Notes under the pieces: model-generated
Database searches by the model: none
Told to the model about the DNA's origin: nothing
The model's input: the letters and a program-made list of their open reading frames with translations, nothing else
Shown here: piece by piece, positions 48,469-57,663 of the stretch
Layout: each line of letters begins with the position of its first letter
Position numbering within the stretch: the first letter of the stretch is position 1
From: CAZPHI01 sp964586425
Lineage (GTDB): Bacteria; Bacillota; Clostridia; Lachnospirales; Lachnospiraceae
DNA: 64,000 bases
Assembly (NCBI GenBank): GCA_964586425.1
Contig: CAZPHI010000002.1
Span: forward strand, 40,709-104,708
Direction: 5' to 3'
Translations under genes and position numbers: made by a program

Positions 48469-48924
48469 CTATTTTCCTTCAGGCACTTCAGCATTCACAT
48501 CAATTCCACGTGGTTCAACTGGTGTCGAGAATACAATCTGTGTGCTTGTTCTACCGAACTTCTGAAGCTGTCCGATAAATGTATCCAATTCCATAGTTGT
48601 AGGAAATGCAACTTTAAGAAGCATCGAATAATTACCTGTAACGCAATTGCATTCGATAACATTAGGACAATTCTTTACAAATGGGTAGAACTCAGGCTTT
48701 TGCGCTGGTGCGATTTCAAGATTGATAAATGCTGTTATATGATATCCCAGCTTCATCTGATTAACCTTAGCTTCATAGCCTGTTATGATATCTTCTTTTT
48801 CAAGTCTTTCTATTCTTGCTGATACTGCAGGCGATGAAATGAATACTTTCTCAGCCAATGTCTTAAGTGGTGTTCTTGCATTCTTCTGTAATAATGTCAC
48901 TATTTTCTTATCAATTTTATCCAT
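48469..48924 (-). CDS. Lrp/AsnC family transcriptional regulator
   Basis: About 151 residues. The N-terminal helix-turn-helix (KIVTLLQKNARTPLKTLAEKVFISSPAVSARIERLEKEDII) is followed by an RAM-type effector domain (AFINLEIAPAQKPEFYPFVKNCPNVIECNCVTGNYSMLLKV). It probably senses an amino acid and controls related genes; the ligand is unknown. ATG at 48924 is selected by GGAGG five to six bases upstream. Its leader contains a full terminator hairpin. Confidence 0.9.
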   Translation of the reverse strand: MDKIDKKIVTLLQKNARTPLKTLAEKVFISSPAVSARIERLEKEDIITGYEAKVNQMKLGYHITAFINLEIAPAQKPEFYPFVKNCPNVIECNCVTGNYSMLLKVAFPTTMELDTFIGQLQKFGRTSTQIVFSTPVEPRGIDVNAEVPEGK

Positions 48925-48948
48925 GTTGTCCTCCAATTAAATAGGTGT

Positions 48949-48994
48949 AAAAAATGAAAAAAGGGCATAAAATGAGCAAGCTCAATTTATGTCC
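48949..48994 (-). terminator. terminator hairpin inside the leader of the Lrp gene
   Basis: A stem of about 14 bp (48963-48977 with 48980-48994, one or two mismatches) closing on a two-base loop, followed by TTTTTTCATTTTTT on the minus strand. It ends 25 bases before the Lrp start, so it either attenuates the gene or ends a short transcript. Confidence 0.75.
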
Positions 48995-48997
48995 TCT

Positions 48998-49026
48998 TTG
49001 ACACGTTAATATAATAATGTTATAAA
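48998..49026 (+). promoter_or_regulatory. promoter toward the DUF1292 gene
   Basis: Plus strand TTGACA (48998-49003), 17-base spacer, TATAAA (49021-49026). It leads to a T-rich leader of about 120 bases before the ATG at 49152. Confidence 0.7.
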
Positions 49027-49029
49027 CGT

Positions 49030-49058
49030 ATATTACATTATTTATTATAAAAAATCAA
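49030..49058 (-). promoter_or_regulatory. probable promoter of the Lrp gene
   Basis: Minus strand TTGATT (49058-49053), 17-base spacer, TAATAT (49035-49030). It would place the terminator hairpin at 48949-48994 within the transcribed leader. Confidence 0.5.
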
Positions 49059-49151
49059 CTATTTTTTTAATTTTATTGCTTTTTTTTATTTTTTCTGATA
49101 AAGTCATATATATGTAACATACTAATCTTTATTAATGAAAGGATTCCTAAT

Positions 49152-49463
49152 ATGGCAGATAATAATGAGTTAAGCAATGAATTTGAAGCAACTGTAACAC
49201 TTACACTCGATGATGGACAGGAACTTGAATGTGGAATCGTTACAATCTTCCAGGCAGCTGGCAAAGATTATATCGCACTTCTTCCACTTGAAGGAAAAGA
49301 AGCTGAAGATGGAGAAGTATTCATCTACAGATACAAAGAAGATGCTTCAGGTGAACCAACACTTGAGAATATTGAAACTGATGAAGAATATGATATCGTA
49401 GCAGACGCATTCGATGAATTTCTTGATTCAGAAGAATTCGACGACTTAGACGACGAAGAATAA
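49152..49463 (+). CDS. DUF1292 family protein, second copy
   Basis: A 103-residue very acidic protein (TVTLTLDDGQELECGIVTIFQAAGKDYIALLPLE...) ending in a run of Asp and Glu (EEFDDLDDEE). It belongs to the same family as the one at 27526-27789, but stands alone here with its own promoter and terminator. AAAGGA lies eight bases before ATG. Its function is unknown. Confidence 0.88.
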   Translation: MADNNELSNEFEATVTLTLDDGQELECGIVTIFQAAGKDYIALLPLEGKEAEDGEVFIYRYKEDASGEPTLENIETDEEYDIVADAFDEFLDSEEFDDLDDEE

Positions 49464-49494
49464 TTAATTAAGATATTTAATTAAGATATTTATT

Positions 49495-49525
49495 AAAGAC
49501 TGGCACTTTCGCCAGTCTTTTTTTG
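49495..49525 (+). terminator. intrinsic terminator after the second DUF1292 gene
   Basis: AAAGACTGGC / GCCAGTCTTT perfect 10-bp stem with a 6-base loop and TTTTT. It lies between converging genes; the minus strand has AATAAA after it, so it mainly serves the plus strand. Confidence 0.88.
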
Positions 49526-49538
49526 ATTATCTTCATTA

Positions 49539-50765
49539 TCATCTTGAATACTCGAGTAGCCTCTTTCTAAGAGTTTCCATCCTTATAGGCTTTGCCACAT
49601 GACCATTCATTCCTGCAAGCAGACACTGTTCAATATATTCACTATATGAATTAGCTGTTAGTGCAATAATCTTCACAAGTTCACTATCATCCCTGTCAAG
49701 CTCTCTTATTTTCCTTGTCGCTTCAAATCCATTCATCACAGGCATTGTCACATCCATTAATATAAATGAGTAGAAAAACTCACTTTTCTCCTTGAACATC
49801 TGCACCGCCATTTCTCCGTCAGATGCTGTATCCACCCGGTATCCCATCAATTCAAGCATCGATTTTGTCACAGAAAGATTCAAAGCATTATCATCAACCA
49901 ACAGAATATTCATATGGCTCGTTATCTCTATTCCCACATCCTCATGAATATGTTCACATACTAATTCTTCCTTAACACATTCTTCATCTGATACGACATC
50001 CAGCGGTAATTCCATTGAGAACGTTGTGCCAAGTCCAACCTTACTATCCACGCCTATATTACCGCCAAGCATCTCGACATATAAGCGACATAATGCAAGT
50101 CCAAGTCCGGTCCCTGGAATCATACTATCACAGCTGCCACGGTTGAATGGTTCAAATATTCTCTCCATCTCATCCTGCGCTATTCCCACGCCCGTATCCG
50201 ATACCGCAAACACAATTCTCTTCGTTCCTTTAATCATCTCTGTGTTGCGACATCTAATGGTAAGTGTTACTCTGCCACCAATATTCGTATATTTCTGAGC
50301 ATTATACAACAGATTAATCAGCACCTGTTTAATCTTAAGCGCATCTCCCATATATACTGCATCAACATTCCTGTCGCATATTACAGAATATCTGATTTGT
50401 TTAGCTTCCATGCCGGTTCTGACAATACAGCCAACCTCATCAACAATATCTTTAATGATAAATGTTTCATTGCCGACAGTCATCTTGTTCTGCCTTATTT
50501 TTGACATATCTAAGAAGTCATTAAGCAGCATCAGAAGATATTCCGATGAATTATATATATTATCCAGGTATTCTTTTACGCCATCATCCATATGTATTGA
50601 ATTTCTCGCCAGTTCAGTCATTCCAACAATTGCATTGACTGGTGTTCTAATCTCATGAAACACACAAGAAAGATACACATTTTTTTGATCACCGGTTGAA
50701 TCAAAGGTATCTAATATATCTTTATGCTTTGCTTTTCTAGTAATTACCCGTTTCAACTTATTCAT
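49539..50765 (-). CDS. cytosolic hybrid histidine kinase with receiver domain and no sensor
   Basis: A 408-residue protein. HisKA with the phosphorylated His at residue 37 (CVFHEIRTPVNAIVGM), HATPase with N box LINLLYNAQKYT, G boxes VSDTGVGI and GTGLGLALC, then a receiver domain (about residues 285-405; ILLVDDNALN, Asp in FILMDVTMPVMNG, Lys in GHVAKPIRM). There is no membrane helix and only about 30 residues before the H box, so input must come from another protein or an upstream domain lost. It is flanked by unrelated genes, so no cognate regulator is evident. Upstream DNA (50766-50837) adds no coding sequence. Confidence 0.88.
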   Translation of the reverse strand: MNKLKRVITRKAKHKDILDTFDSTGDQKNVYLSCVFHEIRTPVNAIVGMTELARNSIHMDDGVKEYLDNIYNSSEYLLMLLNDFLDMSKIRQNKMTVGNETFIIKDIVDEVGCIVRTGMEAKQIRYSVICDRNVDAVYMGDALKIKQVLINLLYNAQKYTNIGGRVTLTIRCRNTEMIKGTKRIVFAVSDTGVGIAQDEMERIFEPFNRGSCDSMIPGTGLGLALCRLYVEMLGGNIGVDSKVGLGTTFSMELPLDVVSDEECVKEELVCEHIHEDVGIEITSHMNILLVDDNALNLSVTKSMLELMGYRVDTASDGEMAVQMFKEKSEFFYSFILMDVTMPVMNGFEATRKIRELDRDDSELVKIIALTANSYSEYIEQCLLAGMNGHVAKPIRMETLRKRLLEYSR

Positions 50766-50837
50766 ACCCCCGCCTCATTTCACAACATTTAGCTAAAATC
50801 ATCCAGTAATATATAGTCTTGCCATGAGTTCATTCTC

Positions 50838-52685
50838 TTATAATTCAGATATGTAATCCTCATCAATCTCACTGACAAATCTTGATATATCCTGTTTCTT
50901 ATTGTACTTTTCTGCTGTGTGAAGAATGTATAATTGCTCTTTCGCCCTCGTCATAGCAACGTAGAACATTCTTCTTTCCTCTTCTATTTCCTCATCTAAT
51001 ATCGCTTTATTATAAGGCGTAATTCCTTCATTTGCATCAATTATGAAGACAACTTTGTATTCTAAGCCCTTGCATCCATGCATCGTGCATATATTAACAG
51101 CATCATTATTATAACGACCAGCTTCGGCTTGTTTCTTTAACTCAAGTGTATATTCATCAATATGTTCAAACCAATTCAGATATGTATTGAATTCTCTTGC
51201 ACTTTCCTGTATTTCACTAAGTACATTCATCAAATCATCCACGTTAATATGGCGATACTCGGCGTATTCTTTAATATAATCATCATATCCTATTCCCCTT
51301 CGGATATAATTGATTGCAGCGAATGGATTCATCTTGCGAAGTACATTAAGGTCTCCTTCAAAATCATCCAGGCGCCTTATCATCCATTGTTTTTCCTCAT
51401 ATAGTTTCCTTAGTTCCTCAAAATCAATTGTTTCACTTAACAGATAATCTCTTCCAATATATCTATTGGGGCGATTACATACCTGCATGAACTCTTTCCT
51501 GTCTCTGTTGCCCATTGCCAGCTTAATATATGTGAATATATCCCTGGCAATCCAGTGTTCATATAGATTAGGAATAACATCTCTAGCTGAAAATGGTATA
51601 TTATACTCTATCAGCTTTTCTATGACCTGACGTCCACCAATGTTCGTCCTCGTAAGAATCGCAATATCTTTATTAGTATATTCTTCACTCTCTATAAGCT
51701 TTCTAATCCTGCTAATCACATATGCGTTCTCATCATATGCATCATCAAATGAGAGAATCTTAACCCTTTTGCCAGGCTTATTCAAAGTCTTGATGTCTTT
51801 GTAATACCTTCGGGTATTATTATCAATTACGGACTTTGAAGCATTTACAATATTAGAAGAACTCCTATAATTGATATCAAGCGTTATGCTCTTAGCATTC
51901 TCATAATCTTTTGAAAAGTTAAGCATAATCTCTGGTTTTGCACCTCTAAAGCCATAGATACTCTGGTCATCATCTCCCACAATAAAGAGATTATTCTCTG
52001 GTTTGGCAAGAAGACGCACAGTATCATACTGCACCTTATTAATATCCTGAAATTCATCCACAAGTATATACTTGTATTTGTTCTGCCATGCCTTAAGTAT
52101 ATCCGGGCGTTTTGTCAGAAGTTCATAACAATACACAAGCATATCATCAAAATCAATAAGCTTACTTCTCTTTAGCATATTATCATATTCGGCATATATC
52201 TTCTCGAACAACTCTTTTGAACAGTTAATTGGATAATACATTCTAATATCAATCATCTCGCTTTTAACTCGGCTGATTTCTGCCAAAATCTGGTTGATAT
52301 AATCATTCTCATCCTCAATCTCAATTCTGTACTTTTCAATCAGATATTTGATGAATTCTCTCTGCTTTTCTTCTCTTATTATATTGTTCGCACTATAATT
52401 GTAGGCGTGTTTTAATATAGTAAAAAATACGGCGTGAAATGTTCCAAAAGTCACTCTGGTGCTGTTCTGCCCCGTTAGCTTTAGGAATCTTTCTTTCATC
52501 TCTAATGCTGCCATCTTCGTAAATGTGATTACCAGAATATTAGATGGGTCTACCTTATAAGTATCAATGAGATTCTTCGTCCTCATAGTTATAACAGTAG
52601 TTTTGCCAGAACCGGGTCCAGCCAGAACAATGGCCGGACCTTTGTTGTGATTTATGGCAGCAATTTGTGCATTATTATAACTCAT
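50838..52685 (-). CDS. UvrD/PcrA-type superfamily 1 DNA helicase
   Basis: A 615-residue helicase. Motif I is AGPGSGKTTVI, II is ILVDEFQDINKVQYD, III is GDDDQSIYGFRGA, IV is DINYRSSSNIV, V is CTMHGCKGLEYKVVFI and VI is EERRMFYVAMTRAKEQLYI. It is shorter than UvrD or PcrA (about 720 residues), with a reduced 2B region and no C-terminal extension, so it may be a specialised paralog. Its ATG overlaps the gltX stop (TAATG). Confidence 0.88.
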   Translation of the reverse strand: MSYNNAQIAAINHNKGPAIVLAGPGSGKTTVITMRTKNLIDTYKVDPSNILVITFTKMAALEMKERFLKLTGQNSTRVTFGTFHAVFFTILKHAYNYSANNIIREEKQREFIKYLIEKYRIEIEDENDYINQILAEISRVKSEMIDIRMYYPINCSKELFEKIYAEYDNMLKRSKLIDFDDMLVYCYELLTKRPDILKAWQNKYKYILVDEFQDINKVQYDTVRLLAKPENNLFIVGDDDQSIYGFRGAKPEIMLNFSKDYENAKSITLDINYRSSSNIVNASKSVIDNNTRRYYKDIKTLNKPGKRVKILSFDDAYDENAYVISRIRKLIESEEYTNKDIAILTRTNIGGRQVIEKLIEYNIPFSARDVIPNLYEHWIARDIFTYIKLAMGNRDRKEFMQVCNRPNRYIGRDYLLSETIDFEELRKLYEEKQWMIRRLDDFEGDLNVLRKMNPFAAINYIRRGIGYDDYIKEYAEYRHINVDDLMNVLSEIQESAREFNTYLNWFEHIDEYTLELKKQAEAGRYNNDAVNICTMHGCKGLEYKVVFIIDANEGITPYNKAILDEEIEEERRMFYVAMTRAKEQLYILHTAEKYNKKQDISRFVSEIDEDYISEL

Positions 52686-54163
52686 TAGTTATTGTTAACT
52701 TCCTTTTCAAGCATCTCTATACCAATCTTAATTCTTCTAAGAGACTCTTCTTTTCCAATTATATCCATGATTTCGAACGCACCACCTGGAGTATTCTGTT
52801 TGCCGGATACTGCAGTTCTAAGTGGCCATAAAGCCAAGCCATTCTTACATTCCTTTTTAGCTACAAAATCCATAACCAAATCATGAATTGCTTCACATGA
52901 GTAATCAGTAGCAGCTTCGAGCATTGGAAGCATTTCCTTCAAAATCTCAAGTGAATTCTCTGAATTAGTCTTCATCTTCTTGTGAGTATACATCTCTGTA
53001 CTGTATTCTAGAAGTTCTTCAAAGAAATCAATATGATCCTTAACTTCTGTAAAAACTTCGATTCTAGACTTAACCAAATCAGCAATCTTATGTAAATCAA
53101 GGTCTTTTGTAATTACTTCCTTGATATAAGGCATTACAAAATCATAATATCTGTCGTTATCCATAGCTTTGATGTACTCGCCATTCATCCACTTAAGCTT
53201 AGTGATGTCGAATACAGCTGGTGATTTACTAATTCTTCTGTAATCGAATTCTTTGACAAGCTCTTCAAGAGAGAAAATCTCCTGATTGCTGTCAGGACTC
53301 CATCCAAGAAGTGCTACATAATTGATAACAGCTTCTGTAATAAATCCCTGTTCAAGCAAATCTTCGAATGATGAATGACCACTTCTCTTTGATAGCTTCT
53401 TGTGGTTCTCATCTGTAATAAGTGGGCAATGTACATACTTAGGCACTTCCCAGCCAAATGCTTCATATAACCTGTTATATCTAGGTGATGAAGATATATA
53501 TTCGTTACCACGTACAACGTGAGTAATCCCCATAAGATGATCATCAATAACATTCGCAAAATTATAAGTAGGGTAACCATCAGACTTGATAAGAATCATA
53601 TCACCAAGTTCTTTGTTCTCAACTGTAATATCTCCATATAATTCATCGTGAAATGTTGTTGAACCAGTCTCAGGATTGTTCTGACGAATTACAAATGGCT
53701 TGCCAGCTGCAAGATTAGCCTCAATCTCCTCTTTTGAAAGATGTAAACAATGCTTGTCGTATACTGTGATTTCCTTTGATTCATCACCATCTTCGCCAAC
53801 CTGCTGTCTCAAGCTTTCAAGTCTCTCTTTATCACAGAAACAGTAATATGCTTCGCCTTTTTCAATAAGTTTCTTAGCATATTCCATATAGATTCCCTGT
53901 GCCTGTCTCTCAGACTGTACATATGGGCCAACTCCGCCGTCCTTGTCAGGACCTTCATCATGCTTTAAGCCTGTCTTGTCAAGTGTTCTATATATAATAT
54001 CCAGAGCACCTTCCATAAATCTTTCCTGATCTGTATCCTCTATTCTTAAAAGAAAATCTCCATCTTCATGCTTCGCAATCAAGTAAGCATATAATGCAGT
54101 TCTAAGATTACCAACATGCATTCTTCCCGTTGGACTTGGTGCAAATCTTGTTCTTATCTTCAT
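52685..54163 (-). CDS. gltX: glutamyl-tRNA synthetase
   Basis: A 492-residue class I synthetase. The HIGH-type motif is [22 protein letters not shown] and the KMSKS-type motif is [12 protein letters not shown]; the anticodon-binding domain fills the C-terminal about 170 residues. Clostridial GltX enzymes may be discriminating or not, which cannot be judged here. It is co-directional with mgtE upstream (30-base gap) and overlaps the helicase gene downstream. Confidence 0.95.
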   Translation of the reverse strand: MKIRTRFAPSPTGRMHVGNLRTALYAYLIAKHEDGDFLLRIEDTDQERFMEGALDIIYRTLDKTGLKHDEGPDKDGGVGPYVQSERQAQGIYMEYAKKLIEKGEAYYCFCDKERLESLRQQVGEDGDESKEITVYDKHCLHLSKEEIEANLAAGKPFVIRQNNPETGSTTFHDELYGDITVENKELGDMILIKSDGYPTYNFANVIDDHLMGITHVVRGNEYISSSPRYNRLYEAFGWEVPKYVHCPLITDENHKKLSKRSGHSSFEDLLEQGFITEAVINYVALLGWSPDSNQEIFSLEELVKEFDYRRISKSPAVFDITKLKWMNGEYIKAMDNDRYYDFVMPYIKEVITKDLDLHKIADLVKSRIEVFTEVKDHIDFFEELLEYSTEMYTHKKMKTNSENSLEILKEMLPMLEAATDYSCEAIHDLVMDFVAKKECKNGLALWPLRTAVSGKQNTPGGAFEIMDIIGKEESLRRIKIGIEMLEKEVNNN

Positions 54164-54193
54164 AACCGTAATCCTCCATGTTTATATAATCAC

Positions 54194-55534
54194 CTAGAGA
54201 TGCAACAATACCGTTGCAATTCTAAAGTAAATAATCAATGATAATACATCTACAATAGTTGTAATCAGTGGACTCGCCATAACCGCAGGGTCAAATCCAA
54301 TCTTTTTAGCTATCATAGGTAGAATGGCGCCCACAACCTTCGCCATCAAAACTGTGATAATAAGTGTAAGGCATACAATTAATGCAACAGTAACCGAAAC
54401 TCTGTCAATCACCAAAAGCTTAGCAAAATTAGCTGCCGCAAGCGTAATACCACATAGAATTGAAACAACCGCCTCTTTACCAATAACCTTGAATATATCC
54501 TTGAATTCAATCTCCCCAAGTGAAAGGGCACGAATTACAGATACTGATGACTGGCTGCCACAGTTACCGCCAGTATCCATTAACATTGGGATAAATGCTG
54601 TTAACACAAAGTAACCCGCATTAACGATATCAGCCTCATAGGCACTTATTACGGCCCCTGTGAATGTAGCTGAAATCATAAGTATTAAGAGCCATGGAAT
54701 TCTCTTCTTCCAAGTCTCAAATACACTTGTCTTCATATATGAATGATCAGTTGGCATAATAGCTGCCATCTTCTCGATATCCTCTGTTGCCTCCTGCTCA
54801 ATGATATCCACGATATCATCGACAGTAATAATACCTACAAGCCTGTTCTCACTATCAACAACTGGCATTGTGTTAAAATCGTATTTTTTGAATGTTCTTG
54901 CTACTTCCTCCTGGTCAGTAAGTGTGTTAACCGTAATAACATTCTCATGCATTATGTTACCAATTACTTCATCAGGGCTACTAAGTAACAGATATCTAAG
55001 TGCTACAGTTCCCAAAAGCTTTCTATTCATATCAAGGACGTAACATACATCAATAGTCTCTTTATCAATTCCAGTCTTTCTGATTCTATCAATTGCCTGT
55101 GATACTGTAAGAGATTCCTTCAAATCAACAAACTCGACTGTCATAATACTTCCGGCTGAATCCTCTGGATACTGAAGAAGATGATTAATATCTCTTCTTG
55201 TCTCTGGATTAGCATTGGCAAGTAAATTCTTAACAACATTCGCTGGCATCTCATCCATCAAATCAGTAGCATCATCGGCACTAAGTTCGTCGATAATCTT
55301 ACCAGCCTCACTTTCAGTAAGCGATGTGATAATTAACTGCTGCTGTTCAATTGGAAGATATGAGAATACATCTGCTGCAATTGATTTGGGAAGGATACGG
55401 TAAACCTTTGTTATGTCCTCTACTGGAAGTTCTTCAAGTGCTTCTGCGATATCTGGAACATTGACTTCCATTAAGTTCTGGCGGAGTACCTGATACTGGC
55501 CAGACTCAATTAATTCTTTCATTCTTTCTAACAT
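54194..55534 (-). CDS. mgtE: magnesium transporter MgtE
   Basis: About 446 residues. N-terminal superhelical domain (residues 1-130, with EALEELPVEDITKVYRILPK), two CBS domains (about residues 135-255) that sense Mg2+, and five membrane helices ending in TTIVDVLSLIIYFRIATVLL. The ADDATDLMDEMPA segment and the MDTGGNCGSQSS loop of the pore region are present. ATG at 55534 has GGAGG six bases upstream. An open frame extends 15 codons upstream (ATG at 55579) but spans a hairpin. It is preceded by a structured leader with a 34-codon ORF. Confidence 0.93.
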   Translation of the reverse strand: MLERMKELIESGQYQVLRQNLMEVNVPDIAEALEELPVEDITKVYRILPKSIAADVFSYLPIEQQQLIITSLTESEAGKIIDELSADDATDLMDEMPANVVKNLLANANPETRRDINHLLQYPEDSAGSIMTVEFVDLKESLTVSQAIDRIRKTGIDKETIDVCYVLDMNRKLLGTVALRYLLLSSPDEVIGNIMHENVITVNTLTDQEEVARTFKKYDFNTMPVVDSENRLVGIITVDDIVDIIEQEATEDIEKMAAIMPTDHSYMKTSVFETWKKRIPWLLILMISATFTGAVISAYEADIVNAGYFVLTAFIPMLMDTGGNCGSQSSVSVIRALSLGEIEFKDIFKVIGKEAVVSILCGITLAAANFAKLLVIDRVSVTVALIVCLTLIITVLMAKVVGAILPMIAKKIGFDPAVMASPLITTIVDVLSLIIYFRIATVLLHL

Positions 55535-55548
55535 AATCCGCCTCCATT

Positions 55549-55587
55549 GATGCGGCTTAACACGGGAATCATTCCCCATTGCGCATC
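55549..55587 (-). promoter_or_regulatory. hairpin directly before the mgtE ribosome site
   Basis: GATGCG / CGCATC 6-bp outer stem (55582-55587 with 55549-55554) enclosing GGGAAT / ATTCCC. It ends three bases before GGAGG of mgtE and begins two bases after the upstream ORF stop, so translation of that ORF would overlap and disturb it. Confidence 0.55.
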
Positions 55588-55588
55588 T

Positions 55589-55693
55589 TTACAGCACCTG
55601 CGTTGGCGCAGATGTTGGTATTAAATATTCAATTTTTGCTATACGTTCGGGATAAGGACACGCGTCCTCACAACTTCGCGGCTTGCTTGTCAT
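55589..55693 (-). CDS. 34-residue upstream ORF in the mgtE leader
   Basis: ATG at 55693 with AAGGTGG about nine bases upstream; TAA at 55591-55589, 55 bases before the mgtE start. The peptide has a Cys-x3-Cys-Pro-Tyr-Pro segment (CEDACPYPERI), followed by KIEYLIP and a Pro/Thr-rich end (PTSAPTQ). The promoter at 55767-55795 places it as the first ORF of the mgtE transcript. It may be a regulatory leader peptide, as for the Salmonella mgtA leader ORF, but no similarity of sequence is claimed. Confidence 0.5.
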   Translation of the reverse strand: MTSKPRSCEDACPYPERIAKIEYLIPTSAPTQVL

Positions 55694-55766
55694 AATAATA
55701 CCACCACCTTTTCGATTACATTAGTAACTGCAGGGTCCATTTTTATCTTGACCCACAATTCGAATT

Positions 55767-55795
55767 ATTATAACATTTCTCCAAGAAAATGTCTA
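55767..55795 (-). promoter_or_regulatory. promoter of the mgtE leader
   Basis: Minus strand TAGACA (55795-55790), 17-base spacer, TATAAT (55772-55767). The transcript would have about 65 bases before the upstream ORF, including a GGGTC...GGACCC hairpin near 55737-55752. Confidence 0.75.
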
Positions 55796-55796
55796 T

Positions 55797-55834
55797 AAAA
55801 AAATAGAGCACTGTCATAAACAATGCCCTATTTT
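55797..55834 (-). terminator. intrinsic terminator after the sodium-dependent transporter gene
   Basis: AAATAGGGCATTG / CAGTGCTCTATTT stem with mismatches and a short loop, followed by TTTTTTTAT on the minus strand. It abuts the mgtE promoter. Confidence 0.75.
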
Positions 55835-55918
55835 ACATATATTTCCTATATAATTTTTACCTATTTTACACTGAGTTTATATCAAGAAAACATCTCTCAA
55901 AGAATAACCTCAGAGTAA

Positions 55919-57271
55919 TTACATGCTAATAAATCCGAATGTATTAAGAATTGATGTGATAAGGATAAGAAGGAGGAAAATTGGTCCTACATATCTAATC
56001 ATTATCTTATATATTCCATAACGTTTGAATTTACCTGATGATTCAACCTCATCAAATATAGCCTTTGGCTTAATAACATATCCAACCATAATACATGTTG
56101 CAAGTGCAACGATTGGCATAATAACACTGTTACTAAGGAAATCAAATAAATCAAGGAACTGAAGTCCGATAATCTTAACATCAGCCCATACACCATAACC
56201 CAATGCTGAAGGAACACCCATAGCCAATGCAATTACAGTAATTATAATACAAGCTTTTCTTCTTGAAATCTTGAATTTCTCCATAACGAATGCAACGATT
56301 GTCTCTAAGATAGAGATTGCCGATGTAAGCGCTGCGAAGAATACAAGGATGAAGAATGCTGCACCAATGATTGTACCGCCCTGCATATTAGCAAAAATCT
56401 TAGGCAATGTAACGAACATAAGTGTAGGACCTGCGCTAAGTGACTCTGGTGTACCACCTGAATATACAAATACAGCTGGGATAATAATTAATCCTGCGAG
56501 AAATGCTATTGCTGTATCGAAGATTTCGATGTGGCCAACGCATTTTTCAATATCCTCGTCCTTCTTCATATATGAGCCGTATGTAATCATAATGCCCATT
56601 GCAAGTGACATAGAATAGAACAACTGTCCTAATGCTGCACACACACCCATTAATGAGAGCTTAGAAAAATCAGGAACTAAGTAATACTTAACGCCCTCAA
56701 GAGCTCCGTCTGCTGTAAGACCTACAACTGCAATACCAACTGAAAGAACAACAAGTATTGGCATAAGAATCTTGCTTAATTTCTCGATACCCTTCTCAAC
56801 ACCGAAAGATACAACGATTGCTGTTATGGCAACGAATATAAAGAAGAATCCTAATGGCTGTCTTATGCCTATAATGAAGTTAGTGAAGAAATCACCAGCG
56901 GCCGCCGCCTGTGTCTGTCCTGTAAAGTACACTGCTGTATACTTCATAACCCATCCACCGATTACACAGTAGTAAGGGAATATAATTACGGGAACTAATG
57001 CCGCAAGATATCCTACGAATGAGAACTTCTTGCTTAATGATGAAAATGCTGAAATAACACTTCCGCCTGTCTTACGTCCAATTGCGATTTCTGTAATCAT
57101 AAGAGAGAAACCGAATGTTAACGCAAGGATGATGTATACCAGCAGGAATGTACCGCCGCCATACTTTGCAGCAAGATAAGGGAATCTCCAAAGATTACCA
57201 AGGCCTACTGCTGAACCTGCAGCCGCTAGGACAAATCCAATACGGCCTGAAAAATTACTTTTCTTGTTCAT
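55919..57271 (-). CDS. sodium-dependent transporter of the neurotransmitter:sodium symporter family
   Basis: About 450 residues with 11-12 membrane helices, like LeuT-type bacterial members. The N-terminal GRIGFVLAAAGSAVGLGNLWRFPYLAAKYGGGTFLLVY carries the Na+ and substrate-binding residues of helix 1. The substrate is probably an amino acid but is not identifiable from sequence. ATG at 57271 has GGAGGAG six bases upstream; a longer frame to 57322 lacks one. It is a single gene with a terminator after it. Its upstream region holds a 16-bp inverted repeat at 57414-57453. Confidence 0.92.
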   Translation of the reverse strand: MNKKSNFSGRIGFVLAAAGSAVGLGNLWRFPYLAAKYGGGTFLLVYIILALTFGFSLMITEIAIGRKTGGSVISAFSSLSKKFSFVGYLAALVPVIIFPYYCVIGGWVMKYTAVYFTGQTQAAAAGDFFTNFIIGIRQPLGFFFIFVAITAIVVSFGVEKGIEKLSKILMPILVVLSVGIAVVGLTADGALEGVKYYLVPDFSKLSLMGVCAALGQLFYSMSLAMGIMITYGSYMKKDEDIEKCVGHIEIFDTAIAFLAGLIIIPAVFVYSGGTPESLSAGPTLMFVTLPKIFANMQGGTIIGAAFFILVFFAALTSAISILETIVAFVMEKFKISRRKACIIITVIALAMGVPSALGYGVWADVKIIGLQFLDLFDFLSNSVIMPIVALATCIMVGYVIKPKAIFDEVESSGKFKRYGIYKIMIRYVGPIFLLLILITSILNTFGFISM

Positions 57272-57413
57272 AAAAACTCCTCCATACCTGTTTTGTTTTG
57301 CAAAATCTGAATTTATTTGCATAACACGTTTAAAAGAATATTATACTCACAAAACGCCAAAAAATAAAGAGTTTTTTTAGTTTTTTTTAGTATTTACATT
57401 ATTTTCCTTTATA

Positions 57414-57453
57414 AATAGCATAATTTCTTTAGAAATGAAGAAATTATGCTATT
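57414..57453. repeat. 16-bp perfect inverted repeat in a divergent intergenic region
   Basis: AATAGCATAATTTCTT and its exact complement (57414-57429 with 57438-57453) around an 8-base loop. No T run follows on either strand, so it is not a clear terminator. Next to it are three TGGAATT units and two copies of ATTAATAGATTC separated by three bases (57475-57501). The rest of 57272-57536 shows no gene. Confidence 0.5.
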
Positions 57454-57536
57454 ATGGAATTGTGGAATTATGGAATTAATAGATTCAGCATTAATAGATT
57501 CTTATATGCGAACAAATTATATTTTTTAAAAAGCTG

Positions 57537-57566
57537 TTGACTTTTTTTGATTATATATGTTATATT
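57537..57566 (+). promoter_or_regulatory. promoter of the DUF2798 gene
   Basis: Plus strand TTGACT (57537-57542), 18-base spacer ending TGT, TATATT (57561-57566), an extended -10. The leader is about 90 bases. Confidence 0.65.
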
Positions 57567-57663
57567 GAACTGCACAATTTTATATGGTAACACATTGGAA
57601 ACGCACACTCCCTCCGGATGATAACGAACAACACATTCATTATCTATTACAGGAGGATTTTTT

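Noticed and set aside
55535..55795. M-box or other known Mg2+ riboswitch before mgtE
   Set aside because: The leader does not show the conserved M-box sequence as I know it, and most of it is occupied by a short ORF.
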